Source: Mytilus trossulus | Taxonomy: Eukaryota > Mollusca > Bivalvia > Mytilida > Mytilidae | Length of the DNA stretch: 64,000 nucleotides | NCBI RefSeq assembly: GCF_036588685.1 | Contig: NC_086374.1 | Span: 21,878,886 to 21,942,885 of the forward strand | Reading direction: 5' to 3' | In this document: piece by piece, positions 45,351-59,300 of the stretch | How positions within the stretch are numbered: position 1 is the stretch's first letter | Layout: every line of letters starts with the position of its first letter | Notes under the pieces: model-generated | The model's database searches: none | The model's input: the letters and a program-made list of their open reading frames with translations, nothing else | What the model was told of the DNA's origin: nothing | Position numbers and translations under genes: made by a program

Positions 45351-46550
45351 GAGTACACAGTTATTTCGTAGTGCATTTCTTTTAGACAATAAATGTAAAT
45401 AAAAAAAAATTGTAAGGGTTCCGCGGAACCCAGTGTCTCGCCTATTTTTGCTGTGAATCGCAGGCTCAAAAACAATGAGGAAAAAAAATCAATAAAAATA
45501 TTCCTCTTGTTACTATTTTATGATTGTAAGAAAATCTAAGTCCATTTAAAAGTAAATTACAGAAAAAAAGGAGTAATCTTTTTACAAACTTTACTTCTGG
45601 ATACAATCTTATGATCATAAATAAGCTTCTGTCCAAGTTTGGTACTAACCCAGGATAGTTTAAGAAAGTTATTAAAATTTTAAAAACTTTAACCACAGAG
45701 TGAATGTAATGGTTCCCCGCAGAAAAACTAAGTCCATTTAAAAGTAAAATATGGAAAAAATGGATTTATTTATTTACAAAATTTACTTCTGGATACTATC
45801 TTATGATCACAAACAAGCTTCTGTCCAAGTTTGGTACAAACCCAGGATAGTTGGAGAAAGTTATTAAAATTCTAAAAACCTTAACCACAGAGTGAATGTT
45901 TTGTTTCCCTGCAGAAAAAACTAAGTCCATTTATAGTAAAATACGGAAAAAATGGAATTTTATTTTTACAAAATTTACTTCTGGATACTATCTTATGATC
46001 ATAAACAAGCTTCTGTCAAAGTTTGGTAGAAATCCAGTATAGTTTAAGAAAGTTATAAAAATTTCAAAAACTTTAACCACAGAGTGAATATTTGTTGACG
46101 CCGCCGCCGACGGAATGTAGGATCGCTTAGTCTCGCTTTTCTCGACTAAAGTCGAAGGCTCGACAAAAATCCCACCTGCGCTTTCTCAATAATATTTTTA
46201 CAGTGTGTTGTACTACTTTTGGGACAAATTATATCAAAATTATAGAAAACTTCATCAGCTCTAACTCAAAATATGGACAATTTTGTGTTAAGGGGGTCTT
46301 GAAATCTTTTGACAGCTTCCGAAGTGCTAATTTTTGAACTTTTTCAGCTGGACCTAATCACTACTTTACCTAAATATTTATGACCCAAATTTTTTTACAG
46401 TGTCATCCCCCAACTTGCTATATGAGGCATAAAACATGGAGAATTAAATTTGGAAGGGGTATAACAAAAATTGGCAAGTAACACACTGTCCACACTAAGG
46501 ACTATATTCGTGGACAACGAAAATCAAAGGACGATAACTGTGTACTCGGA
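45351..46550. mobile_element. Element with GGTCCGAGTACACAGTTAT ends, hosting a nested array
   Basis: GGTCCGAGTACACAGTTAT on the left matches the reversed right end (GGTTCCGAGTACACAGTTAT) closely; CATGT occurs outside both ends. Most of its length is the nested GTCGAG-type element at 45411-46169. Confidence 0.6.
45411..46169 (-). mobile_element. GTCGAG-ended tandem-array element, copy 2 (reversed)
   Basis: Reverse copy of the family at 15171-16312: starts AGGGTTCCGCGGAACCC and ends GTCGAAGGCTCGACAAAAAT, with three units containing CTTCTGTCCAAGTTTGGTA and TTTAACCACAGAGTGAAT. Confidence 0.75.
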
Positions 46551-46699
46551 ACCATGTGTAATCTTGTGTCTATCCACTTTTCGGAAAAGGGACACTAAAA
46601 ATGAAGAATTGTAATGTAATTGGTTATGGCAGACCATTATATCAAGTATAAAGAATATCAATTATCTTTAAGAAGTATAAACATATAGATATATAAAAG

Positions 46700-49600
46700 T
46701 TGTAGCAATTCACTTTGACATTTACACAGGTATGAAACCAAACACAATTTTTTAAAGTCAATTTTATTTTTTATGTAACATCAACAAACAAATTACAAAA
46801 CATAAATGACCATTATACATAGTTGACAATTATTTTTATAATGCTAAATTATCTGTACATTAATAATAAAAAAGTGCTATTTTTATCATCAGTGATTATG
46901 CAGACATGTAAAACTATTCTATCAGGACAAATATTAACTCATGTGCAGTAATATAGCTGTTTGGAGCAAAGAAGGTACAAGAAGAAGTTGTATTTATCCT
47001 CTAGAACCCCCCAACCACTAAAATATTAGCCCTTCGAAACTGTGTTTCAATGCATTACCATAAAAAAAAAGGTCTTCCAAATTCATTGTAGTGGAATGTT
47101 ACTCATTTCCCAACATGAATGATTAACATAAAATAATGTAAAAAAAAAATGCAAAAAAAAAGGGGGGGGGGTTCAGCAAAAAAGTCTGAGACTTAAATCA
47201 CTGAACCTTGACATATAAAGTGATTGTTGTAGAAATAGTTACATTTGTTAATTCTTTAGATTATAAGTGATTATCAAAATATATTAGTATATTAGCAGGA
47301 CCAAATAGACCCTAAAATGCACCTTCTTTGATTTTTATATTAATTTAGTGTATTACAAAAAAGTATTTCATAAACAATTACAAGTTGAACATCTTACATC
47401 TTTCCAACCAGACATATAATTTTGTAAAAAAAAGTTTCAGAATCTTATCACAATTAAAACAAACCAATAGCTTTAGAATCTGATTTCAAGGAACCTCAAT
47501 TATTTAAAATAAATTTTACATTTCGAATGCTCTACAAGATCTTTCAAAAGAAAACAAATCTGTGTAACTGTTAAAAAACTGTGGTGAAGATCATTTATTA
47601 GATATTTTATGATGTATTTAGTTTGAGATTTCAATGCACCTTATCACTCTTCCTCTGCCATTATGGACATTTTGATAAATTTTCATGTCATAAGAGGAAA
47701 TGTTTGACACAACAAGGCAAAAGCCATTGTTGTGCGACGTCAAGAGTTCAAGTATCACATAACCTCAGATCATGTGTTGCAGATCCTAAACAAGCAATAT
47801 TTTATAGTCATATTCTAATAAAACACAACCAAATTCTCAGAATATTGTGCTCCAAATTGGGCGTAGCAATGAAGCCTATAACCAGTGGAATGCTATTATA
47901 TGGAATTCTTTGGATTCATTTATTTTTCTTGGGTACCAATTTTGGTGGATTGAGGAAAGACTGTAATTTTATGAATATTAACTTTTTGTGGTTTAGTCAA
48001 GGTTTACATTTAAGACTATAAAATGTTTGTACTTCATTGATCATTTAAATTGATTAAACCTAAAAAAAATTCATGAAAATGTGTATCTCACGAAAAAATA
48101 ATGAATCTACAGTAATATATATTGCACATAAAATGCCATATTATAGAGTATAATTTACACAATAAAGAGCTCATACTAAATAATACATATAATACTTAAT
48201 ATGATGTAGAACTTCTACCAGAAGTGTAAAATAACTAAAATAACAGACTTGATATGGCTTTTATATGCATATATATAAAAACATAACAATATTACATGCA
48301 TATGTAGTACACCAACACTGAAAACAGATTCTCGTCCATAATGCACAGTAAAAATTTATAACACATTCAATAAAGCTAGTTTGATGATAATCCTTTATCT
48401 TCCCATAAAACTGTGGTGAAAATATGTACATAAAAATTGATACTTTGAAACTAAAAATGGCTGCATAATTCTTGGGTTTGTTTTAATAAAATTAAGAATA
48501 TCTAGAAAAGCCTTATAACATGTATAAGGGAAGGTACAGAAAGTACAAAAATACTACAAATACTACAAATAACATCCTTCAAATGTTGAAAAGACATTTA
48601 AAGGTCTGTCCGACATTCAGTGTTTATTCAGTATATAATTTTCAACATTAAAAACTGCAAAAATAGCCACACTTAAGATCTTTTCATTGATATTTAGATA
48701 TAAGAAAAAGATTTATCCATTAGATAAGTTGCTTCAAAATGTTTTATGAAGATAGGTTTTTGTGTAAAATATTTGTTTTATCAAAGTTATTACTTATGTA
48801 TACTTTGACCCAAAACTAAATGTATGTGGAAATGGCCATCTTAGATCAAAATGTCATATTCAACATGTTCTTTTAATATATATCAAAGTGATATCACAAG
48901 GGAGGGACTAAAGATTTCAGATTAAACATTTGATTAATTTACCTCTGTAATCAACATAATTTTGAATGGCTTGAATAAGTTAACTATTTTTGAAATTATA
49001 GGTGCCAAACATTGACCCTTATACTTCCTGCTTTAAATATGTAAACTGTGTAACTAAAAAATCATTTATTTTTGTTCAATAATTAGTGAACTGATATTAT
49101 TAAGCAGTATAAGGTTGTAGGTGCCAAAATACTATCTATTCCACTTATTCATGTTCCCTTATTCACAAAAACATGAATAGTACAAAAAAGGCAGTTGAAT
49201 ATAAACTTCCTTTGTAACCTTTAAAGCCATGAATGCTATTCATATTTTTGTAGCAAATCAGTGTGTTTATAAATACAAAAGAGAATACACAGAAATATGT
49301 ATTAGCATGTTTTGGTGTATATCAACAAGGGTTAAGAATTCTGTTCATTACGATTTTCTGCACTTTTAAAAACAATAAATTTGTACAAGGAGTTGCAACA
49401 TAAGGGAATCCATATCATCAGTTTTACAACACAAACTACTTGAACTCTACGCCTTATTTTTGTAACTTGAATTATTTCATATTTCATGGTTAATCTTGTA
49501 CTCGTTAAAAATAGGGGGAATTTCTAGGAAAGCTTATTGCGTAGTAAAATTCAATGTTCTATTTTTTCTTAAATAACTGTTTAGATTTTTCAAAATAAGG

Positions 49601-50374
49601 AATTTAGTCAAGCTTAGCTTAAAAGTTATCCATTAGTGAAGTTAATTGTCTGAACTTAATCAATAAATTCTCCTAAATGTCTGATTTCAACTACTTGGCA
49701 ACAACAAAGGGCGATGTTATAACAAGCATTTACCAGATACCTAGTGGCATTAAACAGTAACTTTGAGAGCCACGTTGAACTCAAACAATATGGAGTGGCA
49801 GCTTTATTCATGGATATAAAAGTATTACATCAAAATATATGAATGAAAACCAACTTTTTACAAAAGTGCTTTGGTAAATTTTCAAACTTCAATCAGTTTG
49901 AATGATTTTAGTAGTTTTAATTTAGTTACAGGTATTTGTAATTTGAATCAGTTATGTGTGAGAAATTTGACGGTTTCTGGACCCTTGTATATACCAGCAT
50001 AAATTTCCATGTACAATGAAATATTGTTCAAAGTGCTACAAACAAGGAACATTGAGTATGAATATGATTGTCATATTAAATAATTTATCAGGATTTTTTA
50101 ATCTTCCAAATATAAGCTGTAAACACAAAAACTAAATAGGTCTAAGTGTAAATATGATTACCACAGACAAGTACTAAATATCAAAATAGAAAGTGCAAAA
50201 CTTGAATTCTGGTAGAAAATAATTGCAAATTTTCATCATTTCTGTTCAGTTATGATTCTTATTACTGTAAAGTTACGCATAAACCATTACAAATTTTAGA
50301 CTAGAAATACCCTACAAACCAATAACTTAATATCTATTCTTGAACAGAGCGTATAAAATCATTTTTTATGGATT
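46700..50374 (-). other. Possible long 3' UTR of the Lifeguard gene, or intergenic
   Basis: Downstream of the Lifeguard stop codon. Mostly single-copy-looking AT-rich sequence, with fewer repeats than the rest of the window; a TTCGTGGGT-type repeat lies at 47885-48110 and a G run near 47162. Possible minus-strand AATAAA signals (TTTATT on plus) are at about 49803, 47593 and 46766. The 132-codon plus frame at 47623-48021 partly overlaps the repeat and is not supported as a gene. Confidence 0.3.
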
Positions 50375-53300
50375 CTAGTCTCTGGATGATCCACCAAAGA
50401 TAGCCAGAATAAAGAGGAATAGATTGACTATATCCAGGTACAGATTCAAGGCTGCAAAAATATACTCTTCTGGTGACAAGGCGTACTTGTGCTTCCCTCC
50501 TAGCATCATCTGTGTGTCAAATACAATGTACTGAAAACAATATAATATATGTATAGAGACTTGAAACCATAATTAATTAGATTTGCTTTCATCTTTTATA
50601 TGGTAAACTATCAATTTATTATATTCACAGACCAGTGTTAATTTATACAAACTATGAGTTATATCATCCTGATGCAGATGGAGGAACAGAATATAATATA
50701 ACTCAGATGGAGCAGTAACTGGTTAATTACCATTTCTGGACCACCTGAGTGCACCATTTATTTAAAAATAAAATTTAAGGGTGTGTTCATTTGTTCAATC
50801 TTTAATTTTCTATGTAATGTTTTCGAGTACTTATGATCTTTTCTTTCTTTACAATGCCATGCATGGTTGTGAGTTTTTCTTCGACTTGTGATTCAATGTT
50901 CCCTTGTTATTTTATTTTTTTACTAATTTGTGCAACATGTTTATGCACGTTATACATCCATCCCAAAGGATCAATGTCATGACAAACAGAACACTTTGAC
51001 TTCATTAAAAAGTGTCAATATCACATGTAAATGGCAATTTAAATTTGGATTAAATTTCTAATAGTCAGTTTGATAAAGGATTTTCCCCTAAAATTTTATC
51101 AACTTACTTATATATATATATATATAAATGACAGCATGATAATTTTTATCCTTATTAATAAAAATAACAATTGGAATAATTTGCATGATTTTTCTGAATA
51201 ATTAATTGAAATTGCTAATTAGACAGTATGGGTTTTGCTCATTGTTGAAGGCCTGTTATTTTTCACTACTTTGAATTTTGGTCTGATCATACCATGTTTC
51301 CTTATTTTAAAATGAAATATATAAGATGAACTTACTGCAGAGAATATAAGGGCTCCAATTGATGCATAAACCATACTCAGAATCTGTAATGAAATGTTTG
51401 TATATTTATTTTTTCAAAAGGATAATACAGGTTTCCCATTTATAATTTAAGGTCAAGGAACAGTAAATGGGCTGTCGCAGATTTTGCTAAAAAATTGCAT
51501 ACAACCTTGGCTCTTTGAACTACAAATGAAAATCGAAAAAATAATACATTTATCTTTTTTATTAACTGAAAAATTGCAGATTGATTTCTGTTAATAAGGG
51601 TGAATATTTGTATAAAAAGCACATAAAATCGGTGAAAAACCTTCTAAAATTTGTCTTTAAATCGTTAAGTCTCTAATTCTACTCCATAGATTTTTCTTAA
51701 AAAACTATATATTGTTGAAACATAAATTTCTGTTTTAATGATATAAAATAATCATAGGGTCACTGACTCTGTTTTTGTCTAACAATCAATTTGTTACCTT
51801 GTTGGTAGTGAAAAACGTCAAAAATCAACGTTTTACAGTCTGCAACGCGATAACGTTACGATTATTTTCGACGTTTTGTTGGATTTTTTCACAAAGAACG
51901 CAACTTTGAATGATAAATACCGTAAAAACGAAGTCGGTGACCCTATCTTTATTTTGCATCATTATAACGGAAATTTATGTATCAACAACATATAGTTTTT
52001 TAAGAAAAATCTATGGAGTAGAATTAGAGATTTGGCTATTTTAAGACAAATTTTAGAAGGGTTTTCGCTGATTTTATGTGCTTTCTATACAAATGTTCAC
52101 CCATTATGTAGGAATTCAATCAGTTATATTTCAAATGATAATTGAGATAAATGCATTATTTTTTCGATTTTCAGTTGAAGTTCATCGAGCTAGAGTTTTA
52201 TGCCAAATTTTACTGAAATCTGTGACATAGCCCATTTACTGTAACTTGACCTGAAACTGAAACAATTTGATCTCTTCAATGGTTAGGAAGAAATAATCAA
52301 TTCACTAATATACTGGAGATAGCGTGGAAATAATTTGGACATGTTAAAATAAGTTGATTATACTCAATCAGTGTGGCTCTGCTAACCAAAAAGCTGTATT
52401 ATCCAATCAATTTTATTAATCCCAAAGCAGTTAAACACCAAGTTTTTTCTGTATTACAATTTACCTTATTGTGAAAGATCGCAGCTAGTATTCCAAAAAC
52501 TATTAACACAAGAAGTAATACACACAGCATCCCTCCCATCATTGTGAAATCCCACTGAAAAAGTAAAAAAATTGTTAATATGAACAGATATTATATATCA
52601 ACAATCTGAGTAAATAAAGACTTGAACATCATTTTGTAAATACAAGTAGGCCTGGCCATATGCATGGTTCCTTTAATTTTTTGGCGGCAACATTATTTTT
52701 ACATATATGTGGTTACCTTAACCAACAGTCTTTTCTATTTGGGCCATCTGTATCATCTTTGATGATGACATTATCAATGTTATGGAATAATGCAGGTCTT
52801 AAACATTCTCAAACATTCTAGCTGTTAGTATAGCAAGTCAAAGTTTGATTTATGGAAGAATTTCTACATTTTGCACTCTACAAAATCAGGTGTTTGAATC
52901 TGTAAATCAACTTATTTGAAAAACTCTACTATAAACTAAATGAAAACATCATACATCAAATTCTCAAAAAAAAAATGTCAAGACTTTTCTGGATAACCTC
53001 ATTTATGTATATTTTGGGGCCCTTTATAGCTTTTTGTTCGGAATGAGTCAAGGCTCTGTGTTGAAGGCCGTACATTGACCTATAATGGTTTACTTTTATA
53101 AATTGTTATTTGGATGGAGAGTTGTCTCATTGGCACTCACACCACATCTTCCTATATCTATGGTCACTTAATCTAAAAAAGATATTCTATGTAGATATAA
53201 AATTCACTTACTTTTGTCTGGAAAGCAAATATTGTCAGTCCTAAAACTACAACCTAAAAATATAATATAGAGGATATTATAGATCAAATGAATAAATAGT

Positions 53301-56300
53301 CAAGTTATTTACATAATCATTTAACTAAAATACTGAATTTTTACAATATTGATTTTATAAAAATGAAATTTCAATATACAACAGTGTAAAAACTTTTATC
53401 TTGTGAAGAGAACATACTTGTATATTTAAAGAAATATTGATGTTTAAGATGCTGAATAATTACTGATTAACAAGATTCTTTTTGTTTATGTTTTCACTCA
53501 CTACATGAAGGCAGGTGAATACATTTTCATATTGATTATCATTTTTCCCACTCATGAAATACCATTCCTCTTTGACTTAAAAGATCACTACACTGGACCC
53601 TACATGGAATTTAGCATGATACATATTATTGCAAAAAATATGTTGACCCAAAGATTTTTTAAATATAAAAGACTTGTCCATTAGTAAAAAAACTTCCTCT
53701 CTTACTAGTAGACTAAGATATACAATAACACTTAACCTAAATCATTGATTTGTAATAATAGGTCAAAATAACTAATTTTTCCAAAGAAACAACTGGCTGA
53801 AAAATGAAGGAACTTTTACTGTAAGAATTCCACTTTCAATGACTTTAATATAAGAATGAACTGGGATTAGATATAATGATGATATAACAGAGACAGAAGG
53901 GTTGTAATGGGGGTACATTCATGACGAATAACTGTAAAAATTCTTGCCAAATGACGTTAATAGTAATTTTTGGTTTATGACGATAAAATGTCCACTTTCT
54001 TTTTAGACGAAAAAACATCAACTGGTTTTGACAATTCATTTTAATTTTTTTCCAAAAATGACCATCACGAGTAATAACTTGAGACCTCTGAGGAATCACG
54101 ATAGGGATATTTTTAACAAATCGTGGTAAAATGTTAACCAATTTGACGCTTACAGTAGCCTAAAATGACTGTTCGACCCCAGACGTTAAAGCGCATTACT
54201 ACCCACAGGCAAAGACAGTTAAGTGGTGACATTGATAACCCTACTTTATAGTATGGAAAATTAACATCATTCCTATCAAACTTGCTCTTTGTCTTTGATG
54301 CTTGGTCTTGTTTTTGTGGGTAAACCAACCAATAAAAGAAAAGAATAAATTAATTACTGCAACCTACTGTGAAAAGTCAGGGATTATCACCTACTCAGTT
54401 CAGTTCTGGGAATAACCCCTTTCTTTTAGTTCAGCAAATTGCCTCCTATTGTGAGCTGAGGCAATATCACCAACTCTATTAGATGAGGGAATAAAAAAAG
54501 TCTAGCTATGTAAATGATAAAAATGCATCACTTACTGCTGTGATTGCAGCAGCATACATAACTTCATCTGCACTATAACACCTGAAAATATAGATTTCTC
54601 ATACTGTAAATTCAGAAATTATTGCGAGGTTTAAATTATTGAAAAAGATGCAATAATTTAAACTCGCATTTTGAAATGTTTTATATGAATTAAACAGGAT
54701 TTTTTCTCAAAATCGTAATAATTAAAATTGCATTTAAGTCTTAAATGACAAAATCGCAATAATAAATGCACACAATAATTTCTGAATTTAAAGTACATAA
54801 TTACAACTGCATTATTTATTAGATGAATAAAGGGCTGCGCTTTAGCGCATAATACGCCTGTTGCTCTTTTAACTTGTCTTTTATGCTTTAAATGAATTTA
54901 TATGATCAACTAGAAATAGTGTGAGCCCTGTCAAATACACCCCCCCCCCCCAAATAATAATTAACAAGAATGTGTCCACAATACACGAATGCCCCACTCG
55001 CAATATCATTTTCTATGTTTACTGGACCGTGAAATTGGAATAAATTCTCTAATTTGGCATTAAAATTAGAATGATCTTATCAAAGGGAACATGTATACTA
55101 AGTTTCAAGTTGATTGGACTTCAACTTCATCAAAAACTACCTTTACCAAAAACTTTAACCTGAAGTGTAACAGACGGACGAACGAACAGACAGACGGACG
55201 GACGAACAAACGGACGCACAGACCAGAAAACATAATGCCTCTCTACTATCTTAGGTGGGGCATAAAAATGCACAAAAAATTGGCACTGTTAAGGTCAAAA
55301 GTTGCATAAAATTTTGTGAAAGTGTTAGTTAATTGTCCCAAAATTGGAAAATCCCCCCTTTTTAAGCAAAAAAAATTATAACATGGAAATGCAAAATCTG
55401 AAATTTATAAAAATTGAAAGGGAGCTTACATCAATAGATATAAACAATTCACCAAAGTTTCATGGACATTGGAGAAAGCCTTTTTGAGTTATTGTCCAAG
55501 GTGTTGAAAATCCCCCCTTTTTTTATGAATAAAGCCCCATAAATCCAAAACTTAAAATCTGAAATTAAAAAAAACCGAAAGGGAGCTTACATCAATAGAT
55601 ATAAACAATTCACTTAAGTTTCATGGAAATTGGTGGAAGTGTTTTTGAGTTATTGTCCGAAGTGTGGACGACGGACGGACAGACAGACGGACAATGGTAT
55701 ACATGTACCATAATACGTCCTGTCTAAAAGACGGGCGTATAAAAATACTGTAAAACTGCAGTTATCTTAAGGTGAACATAAATTGCTGTCACCTAGGTCA
55801 TGTAAAACATAAATGTTGTTGATACGACGACAGAATCTAGGACAGCTATGTCATTTGTATGTCTCGCAGGCTAAACAAAAATCATGGAAATTTATCATGA
55901 AAAATAGTCTTCTGAAATCCTTTATATGACAATATGAGAACATTAAGCTGAGAAGAAGAGCTCATTTTATTCCCATAGGAATGACAAAATATTTTGTTAT
56001 GGATTGAAATTGATCAGTCCATATTATCTAACAGAAAAGAAATAACATTCAAACAAAATTTCAGATATCAAGTATGTAGTTATAACTTACGCTGCCACAG
56101 TTCCCAGTAAAAATGCTTCGAAAAAAGTCTGAAAAGAAATAAAATCTGAATTTTCAAAAAACACCACTCTGTATATAACAGTTGCAAATAATGTACAGCC
56201 AATACATTGTAAAAGCAGGTAAATGCTAATATTAGGAAACTGTGCAGCAAAAAATAAAAAGAACAAAATCGAAAGAAATAGATATCTAATAATTAAAACT

Positions 56301-59300
56301 GACACCTGTGGTCATAACTTTGTACTTCTCGTATAATATAATAATACAGAATAGAAGCCAAGAAAAACAAATATAGTCATGTGGTTTTGATCATATGATA
56401 ACTACCAAATAATCTCAAGATTTCATAAAAATGTTAATTAATATAAAACAAAGAACAAAATTCTAATGTCCCCCACATTGCTCATATTATATCTATCCAA
56501 GGTACAATGGCAAGAACATAAAATAAGCCGATTTTTGTGTGTTCTTTAAACTTTTTATTAATACCTTAGAGAAATGAAGGCTTCAGAGCAAATGCAATGT
56601 GATTTCCATTGTAATTAATATTTCAAAGGCTCAAATATTTGACAACTTACTTCCAAAAGTGTAAACAAGAGTGCACACGCTGAAATATCTTGCCTTCTGT
56701 ACTAATCATTGATATTATGTTGATAGTCCTAAGTATAAAGCTTTATTACATCTGTCACATAAACTTAACATTAATCAAGATAACTAAACAAAGACCAATG
56801 AACCTTAAAAATGAGGTCAAGGTCAGATGAACCATGCCAGGCAGACATGCACAGCTAACAATGCTTCTATACAACATATATAGTTGACCTATTACTAATA
56901 GTTGAAGAAAAATAGACCAAAACACAAAACTTAACACTGTGCAATGAACCGTGAAAATGAGGTCACGGTCAAATAAAACCTGCGCGACTGACATAAAGAT
57001 CATAAAATATTTCCATACACCAAATATAGTTGACCTATGGCATATAGTATAAGATAAAAAGACCAAAACTCAAAAACTTAACTTTGACCACTGAACCATG
57101 AAAATGAGGTCAAGGTCACATGACATCTGCCCGCTAGACATGTACACCTTACAATCATTCCATACAACAAATATAGTAGACCTGTTGCATTTAGTATGAG
57201 AAAAACACACCAAAACACAAAAACTTAACTATAATCACTGAACCATGAAAATGAGGTCAAGGTCAGATGACAACTGCCAGTTGGACATGTAAACCTTACA
57301 GTCCTTCCATACACCGAATATACAAGCCCTATTGCTTATAGTATATGAGATATGGACTTGACCACCAAAACTTAACCTTGTTCACTGATCCATGAAATGA
57401 GGGCGAGGTCAAGTGAAAACTGTCTGACAGACATGAGGACCTTGCAAGGTACGCACATATCAAATATAGTTATCCTATTACATGTATTACTTATAATAAG
57501 AGATAATTCAACATTACAAAAAATCTGAACTTTTTTTTCAAGTGGTCACTGAACCATGAAAATGAGGTCAAGGACATTGGACATGTGACTGACGGAAACT
57601 TCGTAACATGAAGCATCTATATACAAAGTATGAAGCATCCAAGTCTTCCACCTTCTAAAATATAAAACTTTTAAGAAGTGAGCTAATGCCGCCGCCGCCC
57701 TAGCAGTCGCCACGGGATCACTATCCCTATGTCGAGCTTTCTGCAACAAAAGTTGCAGGCTCGACAAAAAAACTAAAAACGTATGATATGAGTTTCATAG
57801 AATTTTGGTGAGAATTGTACATATGAAGGTGCTAAGTTGCTAACAATGCAATTTACCATGTAAAAACTATTTGGTATTGTATTTTATACAAATTCTAATC
57901 ACTTTATTTACTTACAAATAATCCTAGAAAGATCATATTCAGTGGGAAACTTCTGCGTACATTTTCACAACAAGCCAATACAATCAAAATAATAAATGTC
58001 ATCACACTGCAATAGAAATATGACAAAATTAATAGACCACTTTCGAGTTCATCAGTCACCGGCAAAAACTCGTCAATTATGCACGCATTTATGACGTCAT
58101 TTACCAGATAGAGGGGCTCGCCTGTATCCCTGCACTATTTATGTTCATCAAGCGTCTTAGTGATCGTCTTTGTGCAGGATAAACTAGAAATAATGGTTGC
58201 TCTGTAGGTACTTACTGACAATTCCCTAATGACAGCAGTGTTGATTGTCAATTTTGAGAAATCAATTTGCCGAATAATTCTTATAATATAGAATTATAGT
58301 TTTCCAACCACTCGCTCAACATTGGAAGGGAAGTAACGACGCCCCTAAACGCACAAATGACGGTGATAAAGGCGCGTATAATTGACAAGTTTATTCCGGT
58401 GACGGATGAACTCGAAAGTGGTCTATTCAATAATCATTTTTTTATGAACAAGAGTAGATGTGAGTTAAATGTATTTGAAACTGTAGCAAACTTTAAAAAA
58501 GATGTTGGTTGATTAATCTCACTGTCTCTATTTAACAAACTTCTAGACTCATGGTGATATTCATCTTGCAATTCTTAAGATCATACAATAAGAGAAAATG
58601 CACTGTGCTAAATAAGCTTGTTTGTTTGCTTTATTAATGATGTTTGTCTATGTCAAGACAAAAATAAAAGATAGTTTCAAACCAAAGTAAGGCTGATAAG
58701 TTCCAATAAACCTTTACTACAGGTGTTCTTGCCATGAAGCAATTTTGACAATCATGACCAAGTATACCTGATTTGTTATTAAAAATGTATTATTTTTGTG
58801 AGAATTTAGACAGGTTAACAGGTAGTTAGAAACAAACAAATAATCAAAGTGCTACGAGTAAATATTGCTTTTATATTGCCATAATTTGAATTTACATTAA
58901 AACCTCATATTTTTTTTATCGTTACAATTCAAAATTTAAAATTTAAGTTGGAGTTATCTTCCTTTGTTTATGATTATACATTGTAGTTGACCCTTTAAGC
59001 ATAACAGGTTCATATGCAATGTATGACTATGTAATTTTCAATGAATAAAAGTTTCTTGACAACTACAGTATTTCAAATACACATCATATTGTACATGTTG
59101 TAACTTCAATATCTAATTATAACATATATCATTTATAAATTTCTTGACACAAACTGGATCAAATCTAAAGTATGGTAACAATACTCCACCTCTTTGTTTG
59201 AACTATCAATGGTAGTGATAAAACTTCATAGATTTAAATGTCAATTCAGAACCATAGATTTTTTATTTCATTGTATGTAATCTTTACTCAAAAACCATCA

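Noticed and set aside
47623-48021. 132-codon plus-strand frame
   Set aside because: Overlaps a TTCGTGGGT-type repeat and lies in the likely Lifeguard 3' region; no recognisable domain.
56755-57767. Open frames of 73 and 103 codons on the minus strand
   Set aside because: They lie within a tandem array of about 145-bp units and reflect the repeat.
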